A DNA stretch of 64,000 nucleotides from a virus, in the IMG/VR virus record IMGVR_UViG_3300005731_000013, positions 1-64,000 of that record. One strand, written 5' to 3'. The notes under the pieces are model-generated. The model saw only the letters and a list, made by a program, of their open reading frames with translations. It did not search any database and had not been told where the DNA came from. Position numbers and translations under genes: made by a program. Positions 57,348-64,000 of this stretch are shown piece by piece (positions within the stretch are counted from its first letter, which is position 1; each line of letters opens with the position of its first letter).

Positions 57348-57498
57348 CAAATTTTCCTTTATGCTTTCGTTTACGAGGAATAATTTTTTCCTTGCACTTC
57401 TTAGAAGGCACTGCCTTAGGACGATATGGTCCGTTCGGATCACGGACCAACATAGCGGCATAATTGCGCTCTTTTGGGATTTTAGGTTTCTTCGCCAT
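57340..57498 (-). CDS. Small very basic early protein (52 aa)
   Basis: A frame of 52 codons starting at the ATG at 57498 encodes MAKKPKIPKERNYAAMLVRD, then a Lys/Arg-rich end (RKRKHKGKFDE). It overlaps the zinc-binding gene start by 8 bp and the end of the gene upstream by 17 bp. The high charge suggests nucleic-acid binding. Confidence 0.5.
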   Translation of the reverse strand: MAKKPKIPKERNYAAMLVRDPNGPYRPKAVPSKKCKEKIIPRKRKHKGKFDE

Positions 57499-57706
57499 AA
57501 TTCTCAAGCTTCACAAAAGTATTGCGGACAATCACTTCATTTTCATCAACCCGTCCTGGGCGGTTGTGTTTGACCACTTTAACAAACATAGATTTGGCTG
57601 TAAAACGAGTTACAACACAAACGCGGGATTCTGCATAGCGGCCTGTTGTACTATAAAAGATATAGTCGCCAACGTCAACGCTTTTACCAATAAAATCAGT
57701 TTTCAT
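57482..57706 (-). CDS. Small early protein with SH3-like strands (74 aa)
   Basis: The protein reads MKTDFIGKSVDVGDYIFYST, then ESRVCVVTRFTAKSMFVKVV. Repeated short strands resemble a small beta barrel. It is expressed in the early block; no family name. Confidence 0.5.
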   Translation of the reverse strand: MKTDFIGKSVDVGDYIFYSTTGRYAESRVCVVTRFTAKSMFVKVVKHNRPGRVDENEVIVRNTFVKLENYGEET

Positions 57707-57721
57707 TTTTTACCTTTTGTA

Positions 57722-57997
57722 TCATTCAAGCACTGTCGCAATATCTGCAACATAGGATGCGAAGTTACAATAAAACTCGCCATTCAAGTCTTCTGGGGCA
57801 AACTCATCTAGATCAACTTCATAAAATTCAAGCAATGAGCCATCAAGATTTACAACTACTGCAACACTTACAGGACAAGCGCCATATGTGTAACTGAAGC
57901 CGTAAGGCTGTTCAACTAAATCTTCTACAACGTTCATCAATGATGGCGCTTGGTTTACGATTTGGTAAATAAACTTATTTACATTTTCTTTTTGCAT
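57722..57997 (-). CDS. Small acidic early protein (91 aa)
   Basis: I start at the ATG at 57997 (MQKENVNKFIYQIVNQAPSL), which overlaps the end of the next upstream gene. Its end is very acidic (LDEFAPEDLNGEFYC), a feature of some phage DNA-mimic proteins but not proof. No known domain. Confidence 0.5.
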   Translation of the reverse strand: MQKENVNKFIYQIVNQAPSLMNVVEDLVEQPYGFSYTYGACPVSVAVVVNLDGSLLEFYEVDLDEFAPEDLNGEFYCNFASYVADIATVLE

Positions 57998-58350
57998 TAC
58001 ATTGCTCCAGTCCAATGGACTTTATAATTACCTTCAAGTATATTGCCACGTGCAAAATTACGAGCAGGTGCGTTCCAGCCTGCTGCTTTCAAAATATCAC
58101 CGCGACGGAATTGTTTGTCATTTTCGCCAATAATAATGAAGCCCCAAACGCTGCCGTTGGAGACAATTTTGATATATTTGCGGCCAGCTATAACTTCAAT
58201 ACTGTTATTAAACTCTGCAATCATCTGTTTACGGAGTTCAGTGTATCCGCCGCGGGAAAAAGTAGCATAATCTGCTTTGATCTTTTCAATCAAAGTGTCA
58301 ACACCTTCTCCGAATTTATTGGCGTCAGCTGACATTTGTTTAATATCCAT
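57997..58350 (-). CDS. Hypothetical early protein (117 aa)
   Basis: The ATG at 58350 is preceded by CACAGGAAATGATTTG. The protein starts MDIKQMSADANKFGEGVDTL and has strands with basic ends (AGRKYIKIVSNGSVWGFIII). It heads a unit with a strong early promoter. Function unknown. Confidence 0.55.
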   Translation of the reverse strand: MDIKQMSADANKFGEGVDTLIEKIKADYATFSRGGYTELRKQMIAEFNNSIEVIAGRKYIKIVSNGSVWGFIIIGENDKQFRRGDILKAAGWNAPARNFARGNILEGNYKVHWTGAM

Positions 58351-58377
58351 CAAATCATTTCCTGTGCTTACAATATC

Positions 58378-58406
58378 AATATAAAGCAAAGCCTATTGCT
58401 AGTCAA
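58378..58406 (-). promoter_or_regulatory. sigma70-like early promoter (repeat family)
   Basis: TTGACT, 17 bp, TATATT, 28 bp before the ATG at 58350. The box and spacer closely match the promoter at 59189-59217. Confidence 0.7.
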
Positions 58407-58426
58407 CCAATAATTTAAATATTGTG

Positions 58427-58702
58427 TTAAAAATCTAAGTTTTGTTCAAGTTTTGCTTTCATTATTGATTCATTAGCTGTATTGTATCCATCAATGATAT
58501 GTTTCAATTCATAAATGTCATAACAATTATGAATTTCTAAGAATTGAGGATATGACATTGCTTCTGACAGAATATCATAGTCTTGACTATGTGGCGATGT
58601 CCAGCGCAAATTATCAACAAATGCAGCCCAAGCTAATTCTCTATATTCAACAACAACTTTCATATAATCGTTGTAAAGTTTTTCAATATTTTGTTTAGAC
58701 AT
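58427..58702 (-). CDS. Hypothetical early protein (91 aa)
   Basis: The start at 58702 gives MSKQNIEKLYNDYMKVVVEY; a longer frame extends into the next gene. The helical protein is rich in aromatic residues (WAAFVDNLRW). It overlaps the end of the zinc-finger gene by 8 bp. No domain recognised. Confidence 0.5.
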   Translation of the reverse strand: MSKQNIEKLYNDYMKVVVEYRELAWAAFVDNLRWTSPHSQDYDILSEAMSYPQFLEIHNCYDIYELKHIIDGYNTANESIMKAKLEQNLDF

Positions 58703-59147
58703 GATGTTTGTTCGCACAAATTGGGCCAAGACCAGTTTCAATTGATTCAGGTGCAGTAAGTAGACGGCCGCAGGCGCCACATTTGTTGGCATGATAAAAT
58801 TCGAGTTGTTCAGGATTTCTGCCTAGGTGAATATTACCAACAAGCCAATCGATTGCTTTGAACCCAACTAAATTTGGTGATCCTTTTTTACCAGCATACA
58901 TCATGCCTTTATGATCTGTTAGCAAATATCCCAAATAAGTATAATTTGTTTCATTGTCTGGGCCTGTCAACATTTTAACAAAACGCACAGAAGATGTGTC
59001 ATTCATATTATGCATTTTAGTCACTCGATACGTAAACCGTTTCGACGTCTTATTACTAACAATAGTAAATGTTGCGTTGCCTGCATATATAAACCGTTCA
59101 ATAGATTTTGGGTCGATAATTTGATATTTAAAAACTTCACATGACAT
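58695..59147 (-). CDS. Early protein with C-terminal zinc finger (DUF6011-like)
   Basis: The 150-residue protein has an N-terminal beta-rich part and a C-terminal finger CGACGRLLTAPESIETGLGP followed by IC, the C..C...GLGP.C pattern of DUF6011-like proteins in phages and actinobacteria. It probably binds nucleic acid. A near-consensus early promoter lies upstream. Confidence 0.65.
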   Translation of the reverse strand: MSCEVFKYQIIDPKSIERFIYAGNATFTIVSNKTSKRFTYRVTKMHNMNDTSSVRFVKMLTGPDNETNYTYLGYLLTDHKGMMYAGKKGSPNLVGFKAIDWLVGNIHLGRNPEQLEFYHANKCGACGRLLTAPESIETGLGPICANKHHV

Positions 59148-59188
59148 TGTCGAATCCTGATATGAACATTTGTTGGTGTTTACATATC

Positions 59189-59217
59189 AATATAAAGCAA
59201 AGTAGATTACTTGTCAA
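59189..59217 (-). promoter_or_regulatory. sigma70-like early promoter (repeat family)
   Basis: TTGACA, 17 bp, TATATT; the spacer (AGTAATCTACTTTGCTT) is nearly the same as the promoter 800 bp away. Confidence 0.75.
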
Positions 59218-59230
59218 TCATTTTTAAAAA

Positions 59231-59968
59231 TTATCCAATTAATATTCCTAAGCCTGCGCTTCCATCTTTGTATAGTTTGATATCTTCTTCCAATTGATTC
59301 ATTATTTCAATTGCCTCAGCTTTAAGTTGGTCACCATTCAATGTTGTGCCGCCTTGAGGGCCTGCCAACGTTGCAAATTTACTTCTTGCTTCTCCTAGCA
59401 TCATTTTACTCATAGCAAGGGCATATTCTTTAATCCAAGGCAATGCATAATGATCTGCAAACAAATCATCTTCCTCACGATATTGATAAACATGTGCATA
59501 GATATCTTTTTTATATGTTGGTCGACGATGAATACGAAGTTGATGTTGTGTTCGATTCCAAGTATAGGTATATTCAGCACCAAATAATCGACCTAATAAT
59601 TCATGATGCTGTGCTAAGAAATCATACATAGCCAAACTACCAGATCCACTACCATTACCATATCCACGTAAAAATGTATTCCAATAATTGGCTTCAAATG
59701 GTTCAAAATCCACGCCATTGCTTGAACCTGCAACTGATCCATAAAGATCTCTTACGTCTATTATATTATGCGGCATAGTGTATACATCTTTATATGGTTC
59801 AATTTCAAAATGATAAAAATTTTCTTCAACCGCATTTTCACTGCGCTGTCGGAATTTTTCCAAGGCTTTGTCAATTGCCAATTGAAAATGTTCTGGGTCA
59901 AGTTCTACATCGACCATCTGCCCACCTAGTCGTAATTCAATTTCTTTTGTTATTTTTGCACGATTCAT
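59231..59968 (-). CDS. gp13: Neck protein gp13
   Basis: The 245-residue protein has LGGQMVDVELDPEHFQLAID, RQRSENAVEENFYHFEIE, and VYTMPHNIIDVRDLYG plus FEPFEANYWNTFLRG, the pattern of cyanophage gp13. It joins the head portal to the tail. A GATAAATA box lies about 25 bp upstream. gp14 and gp15 are on the opposite strand next door. Confidence 0.85.
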   Translation of the reverse strand: MNRAKITKEIELRLGGQMVDVELDPEHFQLAIDKALEKFRQRSENAVEENFYHFEIEPYKDVYTMPHNIIDVRDLYGSVAGSSNGVDFEPFEANYWNTFLRGYGNGSGSGSLAMYDFLAQHHELLGRLFGAEYTYTWNRTQHQLRIHRRPTYKKDIYAHVYQYREEDDLFADHYALPWIKEYALAMSKMMLGEARSKFATLAGPQGGTTLNGDQLKAEAIEIMNQLEEDIKLYKDGSAGLGILIG

Positions 59969-59988
59969 TTAATCATCTCCGCTTCTAA

Positions 59989-59998
59989 AATATTTATC
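59989..59998 (-). promoter_or_regulatory. Late-promoter-like box GATAAATATT for gp13
   Basis: The minus strand reads TTATGATAAATATTTTAGAAG about 25 bp upstream of gp13. Confidence 0.55.
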
Positions 59999-60005
59999 AT
60001 AATAC

Positions 60006-60013
60006 AATAAATA
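60006..60013 (+). promoter_or_regulatory. Late-promoter-like box AATAAATA for the plus-strand late unit
   Basis: AATAAATACT lies 18 bp before the ART-like gene and back-to-back with the gp13 box, forming a divergent late promoter pair. Confidence 0.5.
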
Positions 60014-60030
60014 CTATAAAGGATATGTTT

Positions 60031-60717
60031 ATGCGGTTACATCAGTTGACAGAAAATAAAGACTATAATGATGCTAAAAAAATAAAACCATTATTGTCAC
60101 GAGATGCAGAACGCGCCCTTAATAGTTGGGAATTTTCAAATTGGGATTCAGGCGAATTATCAAACCACTTTGAAAACAACACTGCTATCGCACAAGAACT
60201 TATTACTGCTTTCGAACCTGTTCGTAACAATATGCGTAAACGATATGGCAACACAATCAAATTATATCGAGGAATCGATGAATATGCAACAGGAGTTCGT
60301 GATGACAGATTACTTTTCTCTTGGACAATTGACCCTGCAATAGCCAAGGAGTTTGCAGGGCAAAATCGTAATAAACAAAAGGCAGCTTTGAAAAAAGTGC
60401 CTGATGACACTGCGGTCAATGCTGCAATTGAAAGATTTCACAAGACAGGGTTCACATCATTCTTAGGATACAAATATATTTTAAATAAAAATAATCCTAA
60501 ATATTATGACATTTATAGAGGTAAAAGTTACCAAACAGATGGAGATAATATTGAACGCGAATTATTTCGACAACGTGATTACATGAAACAACGTACTAAA
60601 GATTATAGTAATATCCCAGGTCAGGTTATTGAAAAAAATATTCCAATTGATGATATAATTTGGGTTTTGATGGGCGGCAATGCTCAAGAATATATTGTAA
60701 AAGGTCATGCTGAATGA
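60031..60717 (+). CDS. ADP-ribosyltransferase-like protein with head-targeting-like N-terminus
   Basis: The second ATG (60031, 9 bases after AAAGG) gives MRLHQLTENKDYNDAKKIKP. The ART layout follows: LYRGID (about residue 75), LFSWTIDPAIAKEFAGQ (S-T-S like), and IIWVLMGGNAQEYIVKG with a possible catalytic Glu. This resembles R-S-E ARTs such as T4 Alt/ModA, which modify host RNA polymerase. T4 Alt is packaged in the head. The gene is between gp13 and gp14 under a late promoter, and its N-terminus matches other head-region proteins here. Confidence 0.65.
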   Translation: MRLHQLTENKDYNDAKKIKPLLSRDAERALNSWEFSNWDSGELSNHFENNTAIAQELITAFEPVRNNMRKRYGNTIKLYRGIDEYATGVRDDRLLFSWTIDPAIAKEFAGQNRNKQKAALKKVPDDTAVNAAIERFHKTGFTSFLGYKYILNKNNPKYYDIYRGKSYQTDGDNIERELFRQRDYMKQRTKDYSNIPGQVIEKNIPIDDIIWVLMGGNAQEYIVKGHAE

Positions 60718-60744
60718 TCAATATTATAGATAAAGGAATAGCCA

Positions 60745-61800
60745 ATGCCACGACTTAGTATGTGGAGTCCTAATAAGACAAATGATTATAAATTCCATGA
60801 CAGGCAAATTCGTGAGCAATTTCATGTTGGCGGGACAGGAGCCATCATTCACAAATATCTTGGTCCTGAAGATGGAACAATCACTGATGATCCAACTAGA
60901 CCAGATTATCAAAATGACAGTCAAATCAATGAAACCTCAATACAAGATTTATTACTGCTTGAAAATAGAGATCGTAAATATGACAAAGATTTGTATGAAT
61001 TGCGGGGTGTCTATAATGTAAGTGATAATGATTTTGATCTAACACAATTTGGTTTATTTCTTACAAACGATGTGCTTTATATAACATTCCATATGAATGA
61101 AATGGTTGAAATCTTGGGTCGAAAATTAATGAATGGTGATGTAATTGAATTACCTCACCTGATAGACGATATTGGTTTAGATGCAGATACACCTCCTATT
61201 CCAAAATTTTATGTAGTTGAAGATGGAAATAAAGGTGGCGAAGGGTTCAGCGCAACCTGGTGGTCACATATTTGGAGATGTAAAATAGCACCAATTACTG
61301 ATAGTCAAGAATATGACGACATATTAGGAACCGCCGTTGATGATGAATCACTTAAAAATATTTTCAGCACATTTAGTGCAGAATTGGATATCACTAATGC
61401 TGTAGTTGAAAGTGCAAGTAATCATGATCCCATTGGGGGCGGAACACAATTAGTAGATCATTTATACAATTATGTTAATGACCAAGGGTATGAGTGGAAT
61501 CCTGGTGAAACTATCGATCAAGGTGACAATTTCCCATCAAATCCAAATCAAGGTGATTTTTTTATCCGAACTGATTTTCAACCAAATAGACTGTTTTCCT
61601 TTAATGATAATAAATGGATTCGCATGTATGACAATATAGATGACCAATTATGGAGTGACCGAACATTTAATGCTTCAACGTTTGTTAATAACAAAGAAGA
61701 AGATGTTGCGAAAGGTCAACGTTACGATTCCAGACAAAGTATTACTGATGCAATCTTACCTCGTAACGATTTTGATGATGATACTGGTCTTGATAATTAA
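60745..61800 (+). CDS. gp14: Neck protein gp14
   Basis: The 351-residue protein has FHDRQIREQFHVGGTGAIIH, LLLENRDRKYDKDLYELRGV and FDLTQFGLFLTNDVLYITFH, plus GRKLMNGDVIELPHL, the cyanophage gp14 signature. The C-terminal part has a short module similar to those in gp18 (FPSNPNQGDFFIRTD). It joins head to tail with gp13. Ribosome site is ATAAAGGAAT. Confidence 0.85.
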   Translation: MPRLSMWSPNKTNDYKFHDRQIREQFHVGGTGAIIHKYLGPEDGTITDDPTRPDYQNDSQINETSIQDLLLLENRDRKYDKDLYELRGVYNVSDNDFDLTQFGLFLTNDVLYITFHMNEMVEILGRKLMNGDVIELPHLIDDIGLDADTPPIPKFYVVEDGNKGGEGFSATWWSHIWRCKIAPITDSQEYDDILGTAVDDESLKNIFSTFSAELDITNAVVESASNHDPIGGGTQLVDHLYNYVNDQGYEWNPGETIDQGDNFPSNPNQGDFFIRTDFQPNRLFSFNDNKWIRMYDNIDDQLWSDRTFNASTFVNNKEEDVAKGQRYDSRQSITDAILPRNDFDDDTGLDN

Positions 61801-61828
61801 CCATCATAAAAATATATGTCGAAACCAC

Positions 61829-61836
61829 GATAAATA
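61829..61836 (+). promoter_or_regulatory. Late-promoter-like box GATAAATA for gp15
   Basis: GATAAATAATATTAAAGG lies about 20 bp before the gp15 start. Confidence 0.55.
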
Positions 61837-61855
61837 ATATTAAAGGATTTACTTT

Positions 61856-63208
61856 ATGCAGCATTTTTATGATGAATCTATTAGACGATACTTATTGCAA
61901 TTTGTCAGAATCTTTGGTTCATTCACTGTCCAAAAAGGCAAGGATGTCCAAGGAAATCCAGTTTATGAATCTGTGCCTGCACGATATGGTGACATGAGCC
62001 GCAATGTAGGTCACATTTTGAAAAACAATAGTGAAAATACATTGAATGCTGTTCCTTTTATTAGCTGTTATGTTAACAATTTAGAAATGAATGCTGATTT
62101 ACGACGCTACCCACAATTTCAAGAAACATTACAGGTGATTGAAAAGGAATTTGATGAAAATCAACACAAATATGTTGATGAACCTGGTCAGAGTTATGAT
62201 GTGACACGTTACCAACCTGTGCCATATATGTTAACTATGACTGTCGATATATGGACAAGCAACACTGATCAGAAGTTACAACTATTAGAACAGATCCTCG
62301 TATTATTTAACCCAGGCATAAATTTACACACTAATCAAAATACACTTGATTGGACAAGTTTAACATATTGTGAATTGACCAGCACTAATTGGTCAAGTAG
62401 AACTATGCCATCAGGGACTGACACTGTGATTGATGTCGCAACATTAACTTTTGAAATTCCAATCTTTATCAATCCACCAGTGCGTGTCCAACGAATGAAT
62501 ATTATCCAAACAATATTAACTAAAATGCATACATTGGATTTAGTTGATTTTGAGACATGGTCAATCGACGACCTTACCCCTGACTCACCAAATTTTGTCA
62601 TTACAACATTAGAAGATTTTTGGCTTAAATTTGAAGATGGAGATGCATTGTTATTAAAATCTGATGGATCTGACCAAGGCGGGGATGGTTCTATTCTGAA
62701 TTGGAACGATGATGTGTTTACAGCATATGGCGAGCTACGCCCAGGAATCAGCCAGATACGCTTACGACAAGGCGGTGACGTTACTGATCCAACAAATGAT
62801 GTTATAGGGACTATCGACTATCACCCTACCAATACACAAATGTTATCTGTTACTATTGATACTGATACTTTACCTTCTAACACACAAACTGCTATCAATG
62901 CAATCATTAATCCTCAATCAAATTATCCTGGTGATGGAACATTAGATGCTGCAATTAGTGGCCAACGATATTTGATATTAGATGAAATTCCAACAGGCGG
63001 GGCTTGGGGGAATATAATCGCTAATACCAATGATATAATTGAATATAATGGATCAAATTGGGTCGTAAGCTTTGACGCCAAAGCCAATAATGATACAGAA
63101 TATGTGACCAATCTTGCTACGTCAGATCAATTTGAATGGTCTGGTTCCTATTGGCAAAACAGTTATGAAGGCATATACAGAGAAGGCTGGTGGCGCTTAT
63201 ACATTTAA
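61856..63208 (+). CDS. gp15: Proximal tail sheath stabiliser gp15
   Basis: The 450-residue protein starts MQHFYDESIRRYLLQFVRIF and has SRNVGHILKNNSENTLNAVP, YVNNLEMNADLRRYPQFQET and PVPYMLTMTVDIWTSNTDQK, as in cyanophage gp15. T4 gp15 is 272 residues; the extra C-terminal half (about 250-450) has a Trp-containing module like those of gp18. It caps the sheath and tube at the head side. Confidence 0.85.
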   Translation: MQHFYDESIRRYLLQFVRIFGSFTVQKGKDVQGNPVYESVPARYGDMSRNVGHILKNNSENTLNAVPFISCYVNNLEMNADLRRYPQFQETLQVIEKEFDENQHKYVDEPGQSYDVTRYQPVPYMLTMTVDIWTSNTDQKLQLLEQILVLFNPGINLHTNQNTLDWTSLTYCELTSTNWSSRTMPSGTDTVIDVATLTFEIPIFINPPVRVQRMNIIQTILTKMHTLDLVDFETWSIDDLTPDSPNFVITTLEDFWLKFEDGDALLLKSDGSDQGGDGSILNWNDDVFTAYGELRPGISQIRLRQGGDVTDPTNDVIGTIDYHPTNTQMLSVTIDTDTLPSNTQTAINAIINPQSNYPGDGTLDAAISGQRYLILDEIPTGGAWGNIIANTNDIIEYNGSNWVVSFDAKANNDTEYVTNLATSDQFEWSGSYWQNSYEGIYREGWWRLYI

Positions 63209-63219
63209 TAAATAAATGT

Positions 63220-64000
63220 ATGAAGACACTACATGAATTATATCATAAACGATCATTGCGTATGAGTGAAATATCTCATTTAGATCTTACGTTATTGCCA
63301 CCAAATATCACTAATTTAAAATCTGCCAGACAAATCGTATGGCATTTATATCATCAAATATATAATATTCCGTCTTGCAAACACCCTAATTGTTCTGAAA
63401 ATGCAAAATGGCATCGATCGTATTATGGTAAATTCTGTTCTAAAAAATGTTCAGCATCTGACCCATCTACTATTACAAAAGCACAAACTACAATTATTAA
63501 TAGATATGGAAGTCACAAGCCATTAATTGAAAAAAGTGCAGCAAAACGGAAACAAACAAATTTAGAGAGATATGGTGTTGAAAATCCTTGGGGTAACAAG
63601 TCTGTCAGAGAAAAAATCACAGCGACAAACTTAGAACGTTACGATGTTGAAAATGCTGGCGGCACAGAAATATCACAATTGAAGGCGCAGCATACTAAAC
63701 AAGAGAAGTATGGCGATAAATTTTACAACAACCGACATCAAGCAAAAAAGACAAATTTAGAGAGATATGGAACTGAACATGCGTCACAATGTGATCGTGT
63801 AAAAGAAAAAACTGCAAATACATTTAATACAAAACATGATGGAATATTTCATAATTCGCCATCGATTTCTGAAAAAATTAAAAATACAAAATTAGAAAAA
63901 TATAATGATGAATCATATTCTAATCGTGAGAAAGCTATACAAACTAATTTAGAAAAATATGGTCATTCTAATGTTATGAATTGTCCTGCAATAAAACTAT
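63220..64000 (+). CDS. Vsr-like homing endonuclease next to gp15, cut by right edge
   Basis: The frame opens at the ATG at 63220 and remains open to the end, 260 codons. It starts MKTLHELYHKRSLRMSEISH, has a cysteine finger (CKHPNC, FCSKKCS), and then at least six RYG(V/T)EN-type repeats (RYGSHKP, RYGVENPW, RYDVENA, KYGDKFY, RYGTEHA, KYGHSN). The nuclease core would lie beyond the edge. An AATAAATA box precedes it by only a few bases. Confidence 0.85.
   Translation, partial: MKTLHELYHKRSLRMSEISHLDLTLLPPNITNLKSARQIVWHLYHQIYNIPSCKHPNCSENAKWHRSYYGKFCSKKCSASDPSTITKAQTTIINRYGSHKPLIEKSAAKRKQTNLERYGVENPWGNKSVREKITATNLERYDVENAGGTEISQLKAQHTKQEKYGDKFYNNRHQAKKTNLERYGTEHASQCDRVKEKTANTFNTKHDGIFHNSPSISEKIKNTKLEKYNDESYSNREKAIQTNLEKYGHSNVMNCPAIKL

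Noticed and set aside
1-64000. tRNA genes, CRISPR array, integrase or attachment site
   Set aside because: No T-loop/anticodon pattern, repeat-spacer array or recombinase was seen by eye; a tRNA scan would be decisive.

Overview
The window is a 64 kb piece of an AT-rich T4-like myovirus genome. Marker genes include the split terminase large subunit (gp17), small terminase (gp16), gp4, sheath gp18, tube gp19, neck proteins gp13/gp14, sheath terminator gp15, helicase gp41, primase gp61, UvsX, UvsY, UvsW, gp32 and dNMP kinase. The class II (B12-dependent) ribonucleotide reductase, the gp13/14/15/16 types and many conserved hypotheticals resemble the aquatic cyanophage/pelagiphage branch of T4-like phages. 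No photosynthesis gene is present and the host cannot be named from this window. No tRNA, CRISPR array or integrase was recognised. Almost everything is on the minus strand, with small plus-strand patches at 23.4 kb, 48.1-49.9 kb and 60.0-64 kb.

Layout. 1-6.6 kb: coiled-coil membrane protein (cut by the left edge), SNase-like protein, SleB-type cell wall hydrolase, small early genes, a large virion protein, a PAAR-lysozyme fusion, glutaredoxin. 6.7-11.2 kb: intein-containing NrdJ and a PD-(D/E)XK nuclease. 11.5-20.4 kb: late genes of probable head or internal proteins, including a polymerase-beta-like nucleotidyltransferase and a partner with a ligase-like KWDG motif. 20.4-30.4 kb: replication and recombination (gp41, gp61, DnaE-like fragment, possible gp62, split UvsW). 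30.6-37.5 kb: early genes, AAA+ ATPase, UvsY, UvsX, gp32. 37.6-48.0 kb: packaging and tail-tube block with TerL split in two. 48.1-55.6 kb: endonuclease, proton-channel-like cassette, second endonuclease, sheath. 55.7-59.1 kb: early block. 59.2-64 kb: gp13, ADP-ribosyltransferase-like gene, gp14, gp15 and an endonuclease cut by the right edge.

The most striking content is an invasion by inteins and Vsr-like (EDxHD) homing endonucleases. TerL is broken into two genes by an atypically split intein (30-residue N half, 114-residue C half) with an endonuclease gene between the halves. UvsW is broken at its DEAH-type Walker B motif by a canonical split intein (103 + 35 residues) with an endonuclease gene just downstream. 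NrdJ carries a contiguous LAGLIDADG intein. Three more endonucleases of the same family sit beside gp19, gp18 and gp15.

Other systems deserve attention: three ADP-ribosyltransferase-like proteins that begin with a short motif shared with many head-region proteins and resembling the T4 capsid-targeting sequence, so they may be packaged and injected; a three-gene membrane cassette resembling ExbB/TolQ plus an ExbD-like protein next to gp18; and a nucleotidyltransferase/ligase-like pair.

Regulation is readable. Early genes have host sigma70-like promoters (TTGACA, 17 bp, TATATT). Late genes have a T4-like late box close to NATAAATA a short distance upstream. Strong hairpin terminators separate many units.
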